From Nonomuraea sp. NEAU-A123 (GTDB lineage Bacteria; Actinomycetota; Actinomycetes; Streptosporangiales; Streptosporangiaceae): a DNA stretch of 64,000 nt. This document shows, in pieces, positions 32,532 through 40,900 of this stretch (position 1 is the first letter of the stretch; every line of letters starts with the position of its first letter). Where the stretch lies: assembly GCF_018603905.1 (NCBI RefSeq), contig NZ_JAHFZZ010000014.1, positions 186,001 through 250,000 on the forward strand, in the 5' to 3' direction. A program made the position numbers and the translations under genes. Under the pieces are notes generated by a model that did not search any database, was not told the origin of the DNA, and was given only the letters and a program-made list of their open reading frames with translations.

Positions 32532-33269
32532 TTAGGCGAACAGGTAACGGAACACCACGCCGCCGACCTCCTGGTCTTCGACGGCGGTCGCGTTGGCCTC
32601 TTCACGGGCGTACTTCACCGCGTCCTGAAGCTTCTGCACGCGGGCCAGCAGCTCGTTCACACGGCGGGCCGGCAGTGCGCCGGAGAAGGTGGTCTTCGTC
32701 CAGTAGCCGACCACGATGTCCTCGGTGAACACCTGGACCTGCGCCGGATGCTTGTCCGTCGCCTCGGCCAGGACATGGTTGCGCGGCACCTTCTTGGTGC
32801 GGGTCGTCTTGACCGGCTCGGTGCGCCACGTCTCGGCGTTGTCGTCGAACGTCCACGTCTCGGCCGAGTCGAGCGTCGGCAGCTTCGCCACGAACGTGTG
32901 CAGGTCGACGAGCTGCTTCTCCAGGAACAGCAGGTACGTGACCGGCACCCCCGAGATGAGCGTCCGGCCGTCGACGACCACGTCGGCCTTGGCGACCGCG
33001 TTCGTCCAGTCCTTCGTCGCGGTCACGTCGAACAGCCTGGTCAGTGCCGCGACTACGTCGGCGATGACCTGCTCGGTCTTCACCTGTACGCGCGTCGACT
33101 CCGGCGGCAGTTGCTCGCCCTCGTCGTCGATCGGCTGGTAGGTACGCGAGAGGCCGGACAGCAGCGGCGCCTTCTGGACGGTGTGGTAGGCGTCGGACAC
33201 CGCACGCTGCGTGCCGGCCTTTACGCCTTTCTCGACCGCGAGGATCTGGTTGAGCTTGGTCACGTTCAT
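32532..33269 (-). CDS. Uncharacterised protein (recalled as DUF7873 family) upstream of the tRNA-like RNA
   Basis: A 245-residue soluble protein whose ATG at 33269 follows AAGG. It starts MNVTKLNQILAVEKGVKAGT and has a mixed alpha/beta pattern: SRTYQPIDDEGEQLPPESTR, VQVKTEQVIADVVAALTRLF, DVVVDGRTLISGVPVTYLLF, LEKQLVDLHTFVAKLPTLDS, TTRTKKVPRNHVLAEATDKH, SGALPARRVNELLARVQKL, and a terminal VVFRYLFA. There are no cysteines, signal or membrane helices. Basic stretches (RTKKVPR) would suit RNA contact. I recall near-identical proteins in many actinobacteria labelled DUF7873; the number should be confirmed. The protein gene and the tRNA-like RNA are contiguous on one strand, which strongly suggests that they work together as a ribonucleoprotein. 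Function unknown. Confidence 0.85.
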   Translation of the reverse strand: MNVTKLNQILAVEKGVKAGTQRAVSDAYHTVQKAPLLSGLSRTYQPIDDEGEQLPPESTRVQVKTEQVIADVVAALTRLFDVTATKDWTNAVAKADVVVDGRTLISGVPVTYLLFLEKQLVDLHTFVAKLPTLDSAETWTFDDNAETWRTEPVKTTRTKKVPRNHVLAEATDKHPAQVQVFTEDIVVGYWTKTTFSGALPARRVNELLARVQKLQDAVKYAREEANATAVEDQEVGGVVFRYLFA

Positions 33270-33442
33270 GACCTTAGGTGGTGGAGTGACGTGTCACACC
33301 TGATTTTCAGCGGTTTGAGCTTCCAGACGGAAATCAGTACACCGGCTGGGATTGCCGACACCCGAAACCGAGAACGTGGCCCACGAGATCGCATTCATGG
33401 CCGTTCGCGTGCGGGCGGCGCCAGGCAAAGGGGAGTCCGACC

Positions 33443-33763
33443 ATGCCCAAATACCTCATTCAGGCGAGCTATTCGGTGGAGGGCATCAAGGGGGTGCTTC
33501 GCGATGGGGGCACCGCACGATGCCGGGTGGTGGAGCGCATGCTGGAGAGCGTCGGCGGCCGGGTCGAGCAGATGTACTTCGCCTTCGGCGAGAACGACGT
33601 CTACATCATCGCCGACATGCCCAGCAACGCGGCCTCGGCCGCTGTGGGCCTCGCGGTGACGGCGGCCGGAGGAGCACGGACGAAGACGGTCGTCCTGCTG
33701 ACCCCGGACGAGATCGACGAGGCGGCGCGGCAGAAGGTGGACTACCGAGCCCCCGGCGGATGA
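33443..33763 (+). CDS. GYD-domain protein
   Basis: A 106-residue protein with ATG behind AAAGGGGAG. It shows the GYD family pattern: MPKYLIQASYSVEGIKGVL, DGGTARCRVVERMLESVGGR, VEQMYFAFGENDVYIIADMP, SNAASAAVGLAVTAAGGART, and an end VVLLTPDEIDEAARQKVDYR. These are ferredoxin-like small proteins, common in actinobacteria and rhizobia, that probably form dimers; no biochemical role is established. The gene stands alone between the divergent tRNA-like RNA locus and the SPFH gene. Nothing suggests mobility. Confidence 0.9.
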   Translation: MPKYLIQASYSVEGIKGVLRDGGTARCRVVERMLESVGGRVEQMYFAFGENDVYIIADMPSNAASAAVGLAVTAAGGARTKTVVLLTPDEIDEAARQKVDYRAPGG

Positions 33764-33861
33764 CGGCGACCACGAAGATGATGCCGCTGACCAGGACTTG
33801 ACGACTTCCTTACCTGACAGGTGTGTACCCGGATCTAGCCTTGAACTGGAAGGGGCACGCC

Positions 33862-34788
33862 ATGATCATCAATATCGTGCTCGGGCTGATCGTCCTGCTG
33901 GCGGTTTGGCTGGCGGTCAGCAGCATCAGGATCGTCAACCAGGTAGAGCGGGGTGTGGTCTTCCGCCTCGGCAAGGTTCAGCAGGAGGTCCGCCAGCCAG
34001 GGTTCACCCTCCTCATCCCGGTCGTGGACCGCATGAAGAAGGTGAACGTACAGATCGTCACGATGCCGGTGCCCACGCAGGAGGGCATCACCCGTGACAA
34101 CGTCTCCGTCCAGGTCGACGCCGTCGCCTACTTCCGGGTCGAGGAGCCGCTGCGGGCGGCCATCGCGGTGCAGGACTACCTGTTCGCGATCGAGCAGGTG
34201 GCGCAGACTTCGCTGCGCTCGATCATCGGCAAGAGCGATCTCGACGACCTGCTCTCCAACCGCGAGGAGCTGAACAAGGGCCTCGCGCTGATGATCGACA
34301 GCCCCGCACTCGGCTGGGGCATCCACATCGATCGCGTGGAGATCAAGGATGTCCATCTTCCCGAGGGCATGAAGCGATCCATCGCCCGCCAGGCCGAGGC
34401 CGAGCGCGAGCGCAGGGCCCGGGTGATCACCGCGGACGGAGAGTTCCAGGCCTCGCGGAAGCTCGCCGACGCGGCGGCCATCATGACCGAGGCCCCCGGC
34501 GCGCTTCAACTGCGGCTGCTGCAGACCGTCGTGGAGGTGGCGGCCGAGAAGACCTCCACCCTGGTCATGCCGCTGCCCGTGGAGTTGCTCCGCTTCTTCG
34601 AGCGCTCCGCGCCAAGCGCCCCGGCAGCGGGGGCCGTTGGGCAAGCCGCCAGTGCCTCGGCGCCGCAGGCCGAAGAGCGGCCGGCCGTGACGGACTCCGC
34701 CACGCCCGAGCTGACCCCGCCAGGGCCTTCGTTCGAACGAGCCGCCGCGGACTCGGCCGCGGAGAATGGCGCCGCGCGTACCGCATAG
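33862..34788 (+). CDS. SPFH/band-7 family protein (stomatin-like)
   Basis: A 308-residue membrane protein. The ATG at 33862 follows AAGGGG. One N-terminal helix (IINIVLGLIVLLAVWLAVSS) anchors the SPFH domain (about 20-190), with RIVNQVERGVVFRLGKV, GFTLLIPVVDRMKKVNVQIV, TRDNVSVQVDAVAYFRVEEP, and GWGIHIDRVEIKDVHLPEGM. The coiled-coil region RSIARQAEAERERRARVITA (about 175-195) is diagnostic of stomatins. The C-terminus is a disordered Pro/Ala/Ser tail of about 60 residues. Slipin/stomatin proteins form ring oligomers that organise membranes. The usual NfeD partner is absent here. A perfect 13-bp inverted repeat follows the stop. Confidence 0.9.
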   Translation: MIINIVLGLIVLLAVWLAVSSIRIVNQVERGVVFRLGKVQQEVRQPGFTLLIPVVDRMKKVNVQIVTMPVPTQEGITRDNVSVQVDAVAYFRVEEPLRAAIAVQDYLFAIEQVAQTSLRSIIGKSDLDDLLSNREELNKGLALMIDSPALGWGIHIDRVEIKDVHLPEGMKRSIARQAEAERERRARVITADGEFQASRKLADAAAIMTEAPGALQLRLLQTVVEVAAEKTSTLVMPLPVELLRFFERSAPSAPAAGAVGQAASASAPQAEERPAVTDSATPELTPPGPSFERAAADSAAENGAARTA

Positions 34789-34799
34789 ATCAACGGATT

Positions 34800-34828
34800 G
34801 ACCGTACTCCGTTGAACGGAGTACGGTC
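34800..34828. terminator. Perfect 13-bp inverted repeat: terminator of the SPFH gene or operator of the lipoprotein gene
   Basis: GACCGTACTCCGT (34800-34812) and ACGGAGTACGGTC (34816-34828) pair perfectly around TGA, 12 nt after the SPFH stop codon. The arms are not especially GC-rich, and the repeat ends 8 nt before the lipoprotein ATG, so an operator role is possible as well as termination. Confidence 0.6.
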
Positions 34829-34835
34829 TCTCGGC

Positions 34836-35723
34836 ATGCTCACAAGATCATGTCAAATGTTCCTCGCCGTGGCCGCACTGGCGCTGATCGGCGGCTGCGG
34901 GGGCGCCGCCGGGAGCGCCGCGCCGTCGCCCGACGCGTCGGCGGCCAAGGACAAGAAATACCAGGTCGAAGCGGCCAAGGCCGACTGCATGAAGAAGAAG
35001 GGCTTCAAGTACGTCGCGTTCGTACAGGAATGGAAGAAGCTCCCCAAGGACGAGAAGCGGGCCGTCGGCGACTACCAAGCGATGCGGGAATATCGCGAAA
35101 AACGTGGGTTCGGGGTCTTCGATCAGTACGTCTACCCCGACGAATCCAACGCCCAGGACGCCGGGCCCGAGAGCAACCCGAACGGGAAGATCCAGTCCTC
35201 GCTCAACAGGGCTCAGCTCGGCGCCTACGACAAGGCGCTGGACTCCTGCGCGGCCGCCGCCATCAAACAGGTGCTCGGCTTGACCGTGAAGTCGGACATG
35301 GACTACCTCGAGCAGGCGGGCAAGGCCGCCGACCGGGCGATCGAGCGCACGCTGAACTCCGACCCCACGCTGGTGCGGCTGGCCTCCGCCATGGCCACCT
35401 GCCTGAAGGGCAAGGGCTACTCTCCCGGCGAAGCCACCCCGAAGGCCATGGTCCAGAACGGCCTCCAGACGTTCCAGGATCTGTGGGACAGGCTCGGGCG
35501 CGAGCAGAGGGACGACGTCCCGGATGCCGCGCCTCCGCGCAAGGACGGCGAGCCGTGGACGTACTACAGGCCGACCCTCACCCCTGAGCAGGCCAAGCCG
35601 TACCTGCAGAGGGAGATCAAGGCGGCGCTCGACGACCTGGAGTGCGGCAGGGACTTCTACCCGGCCTACCTGCCGAAGGACAAGGCGGTTCAGGAGCAGG
35701 TCGGCGAGCAGTACCCCCTGTGA
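34836..35723 (+). CDS. Lipoprotein of unknown function (295 aa)
   Basis: I chose the ATG at 34836; it has no clear RBS, and an internal ATG at 34857 is possible. The N-terminus MLTRSCQMFLAVAALALIGG ends in the lipobox LIGGC, followed by a Ser/Pro linker. The mature part is helical and charged: KADCMKKKGFKYVAFVQEWK, KALDSCAAAAIKQVLGLTVK, DPTLVRLASAMATCLKGKGY, DDLECGRDFYPAYLPKDKAV. Paired cysteines and the xxCLKGKGY segments are typical of actinobacterial lipoproteins found near peptidoglycan or ABC systems, but no function is assigned to the family. A perfect inverted repeat lies just upstream. Confidence 0.8.
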   Translation: MLTRSCQMFLAVAALALIGGCGGAAGSAAPSPDASAAKDKKYQVEAAKADCMKKKGFKYVAFVQEWKKLPKDEKRAVGDYQAMREYREKRGFGVFDQYVYPDESNAQDAGPESNPNGKIQSSLNRAQLGAYDKALDSCAAAAIKQVLGLTVKSDMDYLEQAGKAADRAIERTLNSDPTLVRLASAMATCLKGKGYSPGEATPKAMVQNGLQTFQDLWDRLGREQRDDVPDAAPPRKDGEPWTYYRPTLTPEQAKPYLQREIKAALDDLECGRDFYPAYLPKDKAVQEQVGEQYPL

Positions 35724-35922
35724 CCGCACGCTGTGCGAGGCTCGCCGGGCACGCAGCGTCACTGGGGGTGCACGGTCGGCCGATGCGGGCTGGCCCGCAC
35801 GTGGCCGCCGGTCGTCCAGCGGCTGGATCGATTCCTCCGTAAATACTGGGCATCTGGCGGATCCTGATCACAGACCTACCGATTACCCATAAGATGCGGT
35901 GAAAGGTGAGGAAGGGTGTGGC

Positions 35923-36753
35923 GTGACCGAGAGTGAGCGACCTCCGGGGAAGATTGATCCGAATGTCCCCACCGTCGCCCGAATGTATGACTATTTCCTG
36001 GGCGGTAAGGACAACTTCCCCGCTGACCGCGAGGCCGCCGAGAAGATCGTCAAGCTGGGCAGCCAGGGTGGTGCGAACGTGCGGGAAATGGCCCGGGCGA
36101 ACCGCGACTTCCTGGTCCGCGCGGTGGAGGCGGCGGCCAGGGCCGGCGTGCGGCAGTTCCTCGACATCGGCACCGGTCTGCCCACCCAGGACAACGTGCA
36201 CCAGGTCGCGCACCGGATCATCCCCGACGCCAAGGTCGTCTACTCGGACAACGACTCGATCGTGCTGGTCCACGCCCGGGCGCTGCTGGCCGACAACCCC
36301 GACACGGTGATCATCGACGGCGACGCGCACGACCCCAAGGGGCTCCTGGCCGCCGCCGCCCAGCACCTCGACTTCAGCCGGCCCGTGGCCGTGCTGGTCG
36401 TGGCGCTGTTCCACTACTTCAGCGACGACGACGAGGTGGCCGGCATCGTCCAGGCCCTGCGCGAGCCGCTGGCGCCGGGGAGCCTCCTGATCATCACGCA
36501 CGCGTACGTGGAGCGGGGCCAGAGCATCCCCGACCGGAGGACCGAGACCGAGGACGTTTACCGGCGGACGACCTCCGGCGCGCTGCACCTGCGGGACTAT
36601 GACGTGGTGCGCACGTACTTCGACGGGCTGGAGCTGCTCGAACCCGGCCTCGTGCCGGTGCAGGACTGGCGCAACGACGACCCGTTCGTCGTCCCCGGAC
36701 TGGAGAAGGGCGGCGTCCTGGGCGGCGTCGGCCGCGTCCCCGAGCAGGACTAG
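35923..36753 (+). CDS. SAM-dependent methyltransferase (DUF574 family)
   Basis: A 276-residue protein. I chose the GTG at 35923 (MTESERPPGKIDPNVPTVAR) behind GGAAGGG; an upstream GTG adds 8 residues. The family pattern is clear: NVPTVARMYDYFLGGKDNFP, a highly conserved start in this actinobacterial family, then FLDIGTGLPTQDNVHQVAHR (SAM-binding motif I), VVYSDNDSIVLVHARALLAD, VIIDGDAHDPKGLL, and VAVLVVALFHYFSDDD. Members are numerous in Streptomyces and Nonomuraea, and a few act in antibiotic tailoring; most substrates are unknown. The gene is alone between the lipoprotein and the DHFR-like gene. Confidence 0.9.
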   Translation: MTESERPPGKIDPNVPTVARMYDYFLGGKDNFPADREAAEKIVKLGSQGGANVREMARANRDFLVRAVEAAARAGVRQFLDIGTGLPTQDNVHQVAHRIIPDAKVVYSDNDSIVLVHARALLADNPDTVIIDGDAHDPKGLLAAAAQHLDFSRPVAVLVVALFHYFSDDDEVAGIVQALREPLAPGSLLIITHAYVERGQSIPDRRTETEDVYRRTTSGALHLRDYDVVRTYFDGLELLEPGLVPVQDWRNDDPFVVPGLEKGGVLGGVGRVPEQD

Positions 36754-36944
36754 GGAAGCTCCTCGCCCGGCTCAGCCGCACTTGCCCCAGGACTTCCAGC
36801 GAGCTGTGGCGACGGCGGCATTCGAGAGGATCCGCCGTCAAATGACCGAAATGGTCAAAGGGAGACCTTAAGAGATCCGTAAGTAGGTCCTGCGAGGTTA
36901 TAGGCGTATCAGAACGGCCCCGCGCCTTACCAAGGAGAAGCATC

Positions 36945-37493
36945 ATGCGAAAGATCGCCGCAAGCCTGTTCATCTCGCTCGACGGGGTTGTAGCGGACCC
37001 GGCGGAGTGGCACTTTCCGTACTTCAACGACGAGATGGGGGCCGCCGTGTCGGCGCAGATGACCGACACCCTGCTCCTCGGGCGCAAGACCTATGACAGC
37101 TTCGCCGGAGCGTGGCCGGAGCGGGAAGCAGCAGGTGGCGAGGACGCCGGCTTCGCCAAGACGCTCGGCGACGCACGGAAGATCATCGTGTCCCGCCAGC
37201 CCCTGGAGTTCACCTGGCGGAACTCCGAACTCCTGCGGGGCGACCTGGTCGAGGCCGTGAGCGCGGTGAAGAAGGAGCCGGGCGGCCCCATCGCCGTGAG
37301 CGGCTCGGTCTCGGTGGTCCGCCAGTTGCTGGCAGCGGGCCTGCTGGACGAACTGCACCTGCTGGTGCACCCCATCGCCGTCCGCAAGGGCGAGCGCCTG
37401 TTCGACGAGGGGGAGAAGCCGGTCCCGCTGGAGCTGATCAAGTCCGAGACGTTCACGACAGGCGTGCTGTATCTGGTCTACAAGCCTGCCTAG
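36945..37493 (+). CDS. Dihydrofolate reductase/RibD C-terminal-like protein
   Basis: A 182-residue protein; its ATG follows AAGGAGAAG. It has the RibD-C/DHFR fold markers MRKIAASLFISLDGVVADP, MTDTLLLGRKTYDSFAGAWP, ARKIIVSRQPLEF, GGPIAVSGSVSVVRQLLAAG (NADPH-loop equivalent) and LLDELHLLVHPIAVRKGERL. Such proteins are widespread in actinobacteria (YwjB/YyaP-like); some reduce flavin or pterin-like substrates, but this group is not tied to folate synthesis. It overlaps the convergent zinc-ribbon gene by 4 bp. Confidence 0.9.
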   Translation: MRKIAASLFISLDGVVADPAEWHFPYFNDEMGAAVSAQMTDTLLLGRKTYDSFAGAWPEREAAGGEDAGFAKTLGDARKIIVSRQPLEFTWRNSELLRGDLVEAVSAVKKEPGGPIAVSGSVSVVRQLLAAGLLDELHLLVHPIAVRKGERLFDEGEKPVPLELIKSETFTTGVLYLVYKPA

Positions 37494-37825
37494 GGGTCGG
37501 ACATCGCAGGGGGGATGAGCTTGTAGTTGGGGATCGTGGGTTTCAGCCGTTGGTACGCCTGCTCGTCCGCGGCCGCCGCCGCGGCTTCGGGGATCTCGAC
37601 GCGGCCGAGGTAAGGGCCCTGCAGGCAGTGGTCACACCAGAAGTGGGCGTCACCGATGAGCAGGTGGGGGATCCGGAGCCGGTACACCAGGCGGAGACAG
37701 GCTCGCCCGCAGTTCGGGCAACGCCCGGAGATCGGTCCGGGCAGCTCGTCACGAGCCCGCGCATAGGCCTGAAGCCAGCTCTCCCATCGGAGCGCCTCGT
37801 CATGAGTGTTCGACAATGGGGCCAC
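37490..37825 (-). CDS. Small zinc-ribbon protein (111 aa)
   Basis: GTG start at 37825 with a weak RBS. The protein has a helical N-terminus (NTHDEALRWESWLQAYARAR) and two Cys pairs, GRCPNCGRACLRL and AHFWCDHCLQGPYLGRVEIP, which make a zinc ribbon. The end is a short helical tail (DEQAYQRLKPTIPNYKLI). The sequence resembles small hypothetical proteins of Streptosporangiaceae with no known role. It is downstream of the giant RHS gene on the same strand but behind a strong hairpin, so co-transcription as an immunity gene is doubtful. Confidence 0.7.
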   Translation of the reverse strand: MAPLSNTHDEALRWESWLQAYARARDELPGPISGRCPNCGRACLRLVYRLRIPHLLIGDAHFWCDHCLQGPYLGRVEIPEAAAAAADEQAYQRLKPTIPNYKLIPPAMSDP

Positions 37826-37882
37826 CTCGGTGCTCGAGCCTGTCGTCTTCCGGCTCTACGTACATATACCGCGATCGATGTC

Positions 37883-37909
37883 CGGGCGGCTCGTCGAACG
37901 AGCCGCCCG
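37883..37909 (-). terminator. Strong hairpin terminator of the RHS gene
   Basis: CGGGCGGCTCGT (37883-37894) pairs perfectly with ACGAGCCGCCCG (37898-37909) around CGA, 12 bp with a 3-nt loop, 10 nt past the RHS stop codon. Confidence 0.8.
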
Positions 37910-37919
37910 ACCCCATGAG

Positions 37920-40900
37920 TCACTGGTTACGTGGATGGTTGTCCCACCAATCGTCCTCGAAGGCATAGGCCCGGTCTTCGTACGGGTCCGCCTCTTCGTT
38001 GGTCGTCGGGTAGGGGAGGCCCTGGCGCAGCTCCCCCACGTGGAATCGCTCGTGGGCGAGGGTACGGGCCAGCAGTTCCTCGCTGCGGAAGGCCGCCCGC
38101 CGCAGCAGGACCATCTGATTGGGATACGTCACCCCAGCCTGCCCGTCCATCTTCTTGTCGATCCTGATGGTCAGGTCGTCGATCCGGATGTCCCAGTCCT
38201 GGGCCACTCGCCGGACCGTGTCCATGTTCATCGGGAGCCTCTCGCTCCAGTGCGGCCTTCTGGCATCCCTGGCGCGTGCCAGGTTGACGGAGTCACCCCC
38301 GAACAGCCCGCGCGCCCGCGCACCATTACCGCCGCCGTACCCCGCGTCCTCCAGGGACAGCCCTTCCGCGGAGGAGCAGGCGGCGCCGGCACCCGTCACG
38401 CCACGGCAGGGGTCGAGCTGCACCGTCGGATCCGGCGGGACGCCCGGGCCCGGATCGACACGGCACTCCTGCATCGCGTCCGCGCCGAACACCCCTGAGC
38501 ATTGGCCGATGACGTGCGGGGCCGGGTCGAGGCCGCCGTTGGGCTGCCCGTCGCCCGCTCCGGCCTCGATCGGCGTGAAGGCCACGCCGACCTTGTCCAG
38601 GATCTTGTCGATGGCGTTGTCGACTCGGTGATTGAGCCCCTTGTCGAGCGCGTCGGCCAGGGAGATGCCCGCCGGACCAGGCAGTTGGTCATGGTCGATG
38701 GGGCCCGGCCTGGTCGCGCGCGTCTTCGCGGCGATGTCGGCGAGCTCCTGAGGCGTGGGCGGCGGAGGCGGCGGCGGATCCGCCTTGGGCGGGGTCTTCG
38801 TGCCCTTGTCCGGCGAGGAGCCGGGGTCGTCGTCGTCGCCGGGCGTGCTGCCGGACTTGCCCTTGCTCGGCGAGGAGCCGCCCGGGTAGTCGATGTACGG
38901 CCCGCTGCCGTCCGGCCAGCCCTTCCACCAGTTGTTCTGCCACCACTTCGCCCCCAGGTAGGCCGCCCCGGCGGTGACGCCGACCGCCGCGAGACAGTAG
39001 AGCCACACCGGACCGCAGAACCGTGAGCCGCGCGCGGCCGCACCGACCTCCCCGCCACCGGTGAGGATGAAGTCGGCCGCGGTCAGGACCGGCTTGGCGA
39101 TGTCGATCTTGACGACCTTGATCACTTGCTTGGCGGTGCCGCACACGAAGGCGGGGCAGCCGAAGTGACCGGTCGGGTCCACCTGGTTGAGCGGGTCACC
39201 GTCCGCGTAGGCGAAGCGGTTGCCCTTCGCCGACGGCATCGGATCCACCTCGAGCGTGTCCCTGCTGGAGAACGCGCCGGTGCCCGGGTCGTACCAGCGG
39301 GCGGCCATGTTGACCTTGCCGGTGGCCGGGTCCGTCCAGCCGCCCTGGTAGCCGACGCCCCGCTTGGTGCCCGAGCTGGCGACGACCTTCCCGTACGGGT
39401 CGTAGGCCACCGAGTCGGTCAGCACACCCGCGCCGGTGAAGGTGGCGGTGAGGTCGCCGTGCCGGTCGGTGAAGGCGTACAGGCCCGCGACGGAGACGAT
39501 GTTGCCCGCCGGGTCCCTGCCGTAGAGCTCGGTACCCGCCGCGGCCGGGGTGTTGCCCAGGCCGGAGTAGCTGAACGTGCGGCCCGCGGTGGAGGCGACC
39601 CGGTCCAGCCCGTCGTAGGCGTAGGTCGTGGCACCGTCAGTGATCATCCGGTCGAACGCGTCGTAGCTCGTCGCGCTCGCGCTCCCGCCGGTCGGCGTCC
39701 TGGATCTCAGGGTGCCGCGCGCCGAGTAGGCGTAGCCGGCCGATCCGTCGGAGACCAGTTGGTTGCGCGCGTCGTAGACGGCGGCGGCCGTTCCGGCCTT
39801 GGTCCGGTTGCCCGCGTCGTCGTACTCGTAGGCGACCGAGTTCCACGACGTCAGCCTGCCCGCCAGGTCGTAGCCGTAGGTGTTGGCCCCGGCGCCCGCC
39901 GTTCCGGTCGTGGTCTTGCTGGTGAGCCGGTCGGCATCGTCGTAGCCGTAGGCGATGGCGGCCAGCACCGCGCCCGCGTTGGTCTTGAGCGTGTCGGAGG
40001 TGGGCCGGTGCAGCGCGTCATAGTCGAAGGAGCGCTTGGCGCCGCCGTAGTCCACGGCCTTGAGCTGGTCCATCGAGTCGTAGGAGTAGGTCGAGGTCCC
40101 GCCGGTGAGCGGGTCGCGGACCGTGGTGAGACGGCTCGCCGCGTCGTAGTCGTAGGTGGCCGTGCCCGCCTTGTCGGTGCGGGCCTTCATGCGGCCGTCG
40201 GCGTCGTAGGTGAAGGACGCCGTGCCGGAGGGCCCCGCCGTGCTGACGAGATGATCGCGATCGTCGTAGCCGAAGGTGTCGCTCCCGGCCGAGGTCTGCC
40301 GGCCCACGGCGTCGTAGCCGAAGCTGTGGGCGGTCGTAGCGGTCTCGGCGCCCGCGCCGGTCTCCGCGGTGAGCTGGTTCAGCGCGTCGAAGGTACGGGC
40401 GATGGTGACCCCGCCCGGCTTGCTGACCTGGACGGGGCGACCGGCCGCGTCGTAGTCGGTGATCGTCTGGCGTTGGGCGAGCGTGGGGTAGGCCGTGGTC
40501 GTCGGGACGAGCATCGCCACCTGGAGGTTCCACGGGTTGTAGCCGTACAGGGTGGCGTTGCCGTTGCCGTCGGTGAAGCGGGTGCGGTTGCCCACCGCGT
40601 CGTAGCCGAATGTCGTGGTGACGCTGTGCGTCGACGTGGTCTTCTCGTGCTGGCCGGTCAGCCGGTTCAGCGCGTCGTAGTCGTAGGTGGTGACCCCGCC
40701 GCCAGGTCGGTTGACGGTGACCGGGTTGCTCCCCGCGTCGTAGCTGATCGTCGTCGGCCGTAGCTGGTTGCCCGACGCGTCGAGATCGGCCACCGCGGTC
40801 GCCCGGCCGGCGCCGTCGAACGTGAGCGTGCTGCCGGTGCCGTCCGGGTTGGAGACCTTGGTCACCCGGCCGGCGTGGTCGCGGGTGTACCAGTGGGCCT

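Noticed and set aside
37490..37825. Zinc-ribbon gene as immunity protein of the giant RHS toxin
   Set aside because: It is in the right place and on the same strand, but a perfect 12-bp terminator hairpin separates the two and the sequence resembles stand-alone small zinc ribbons.
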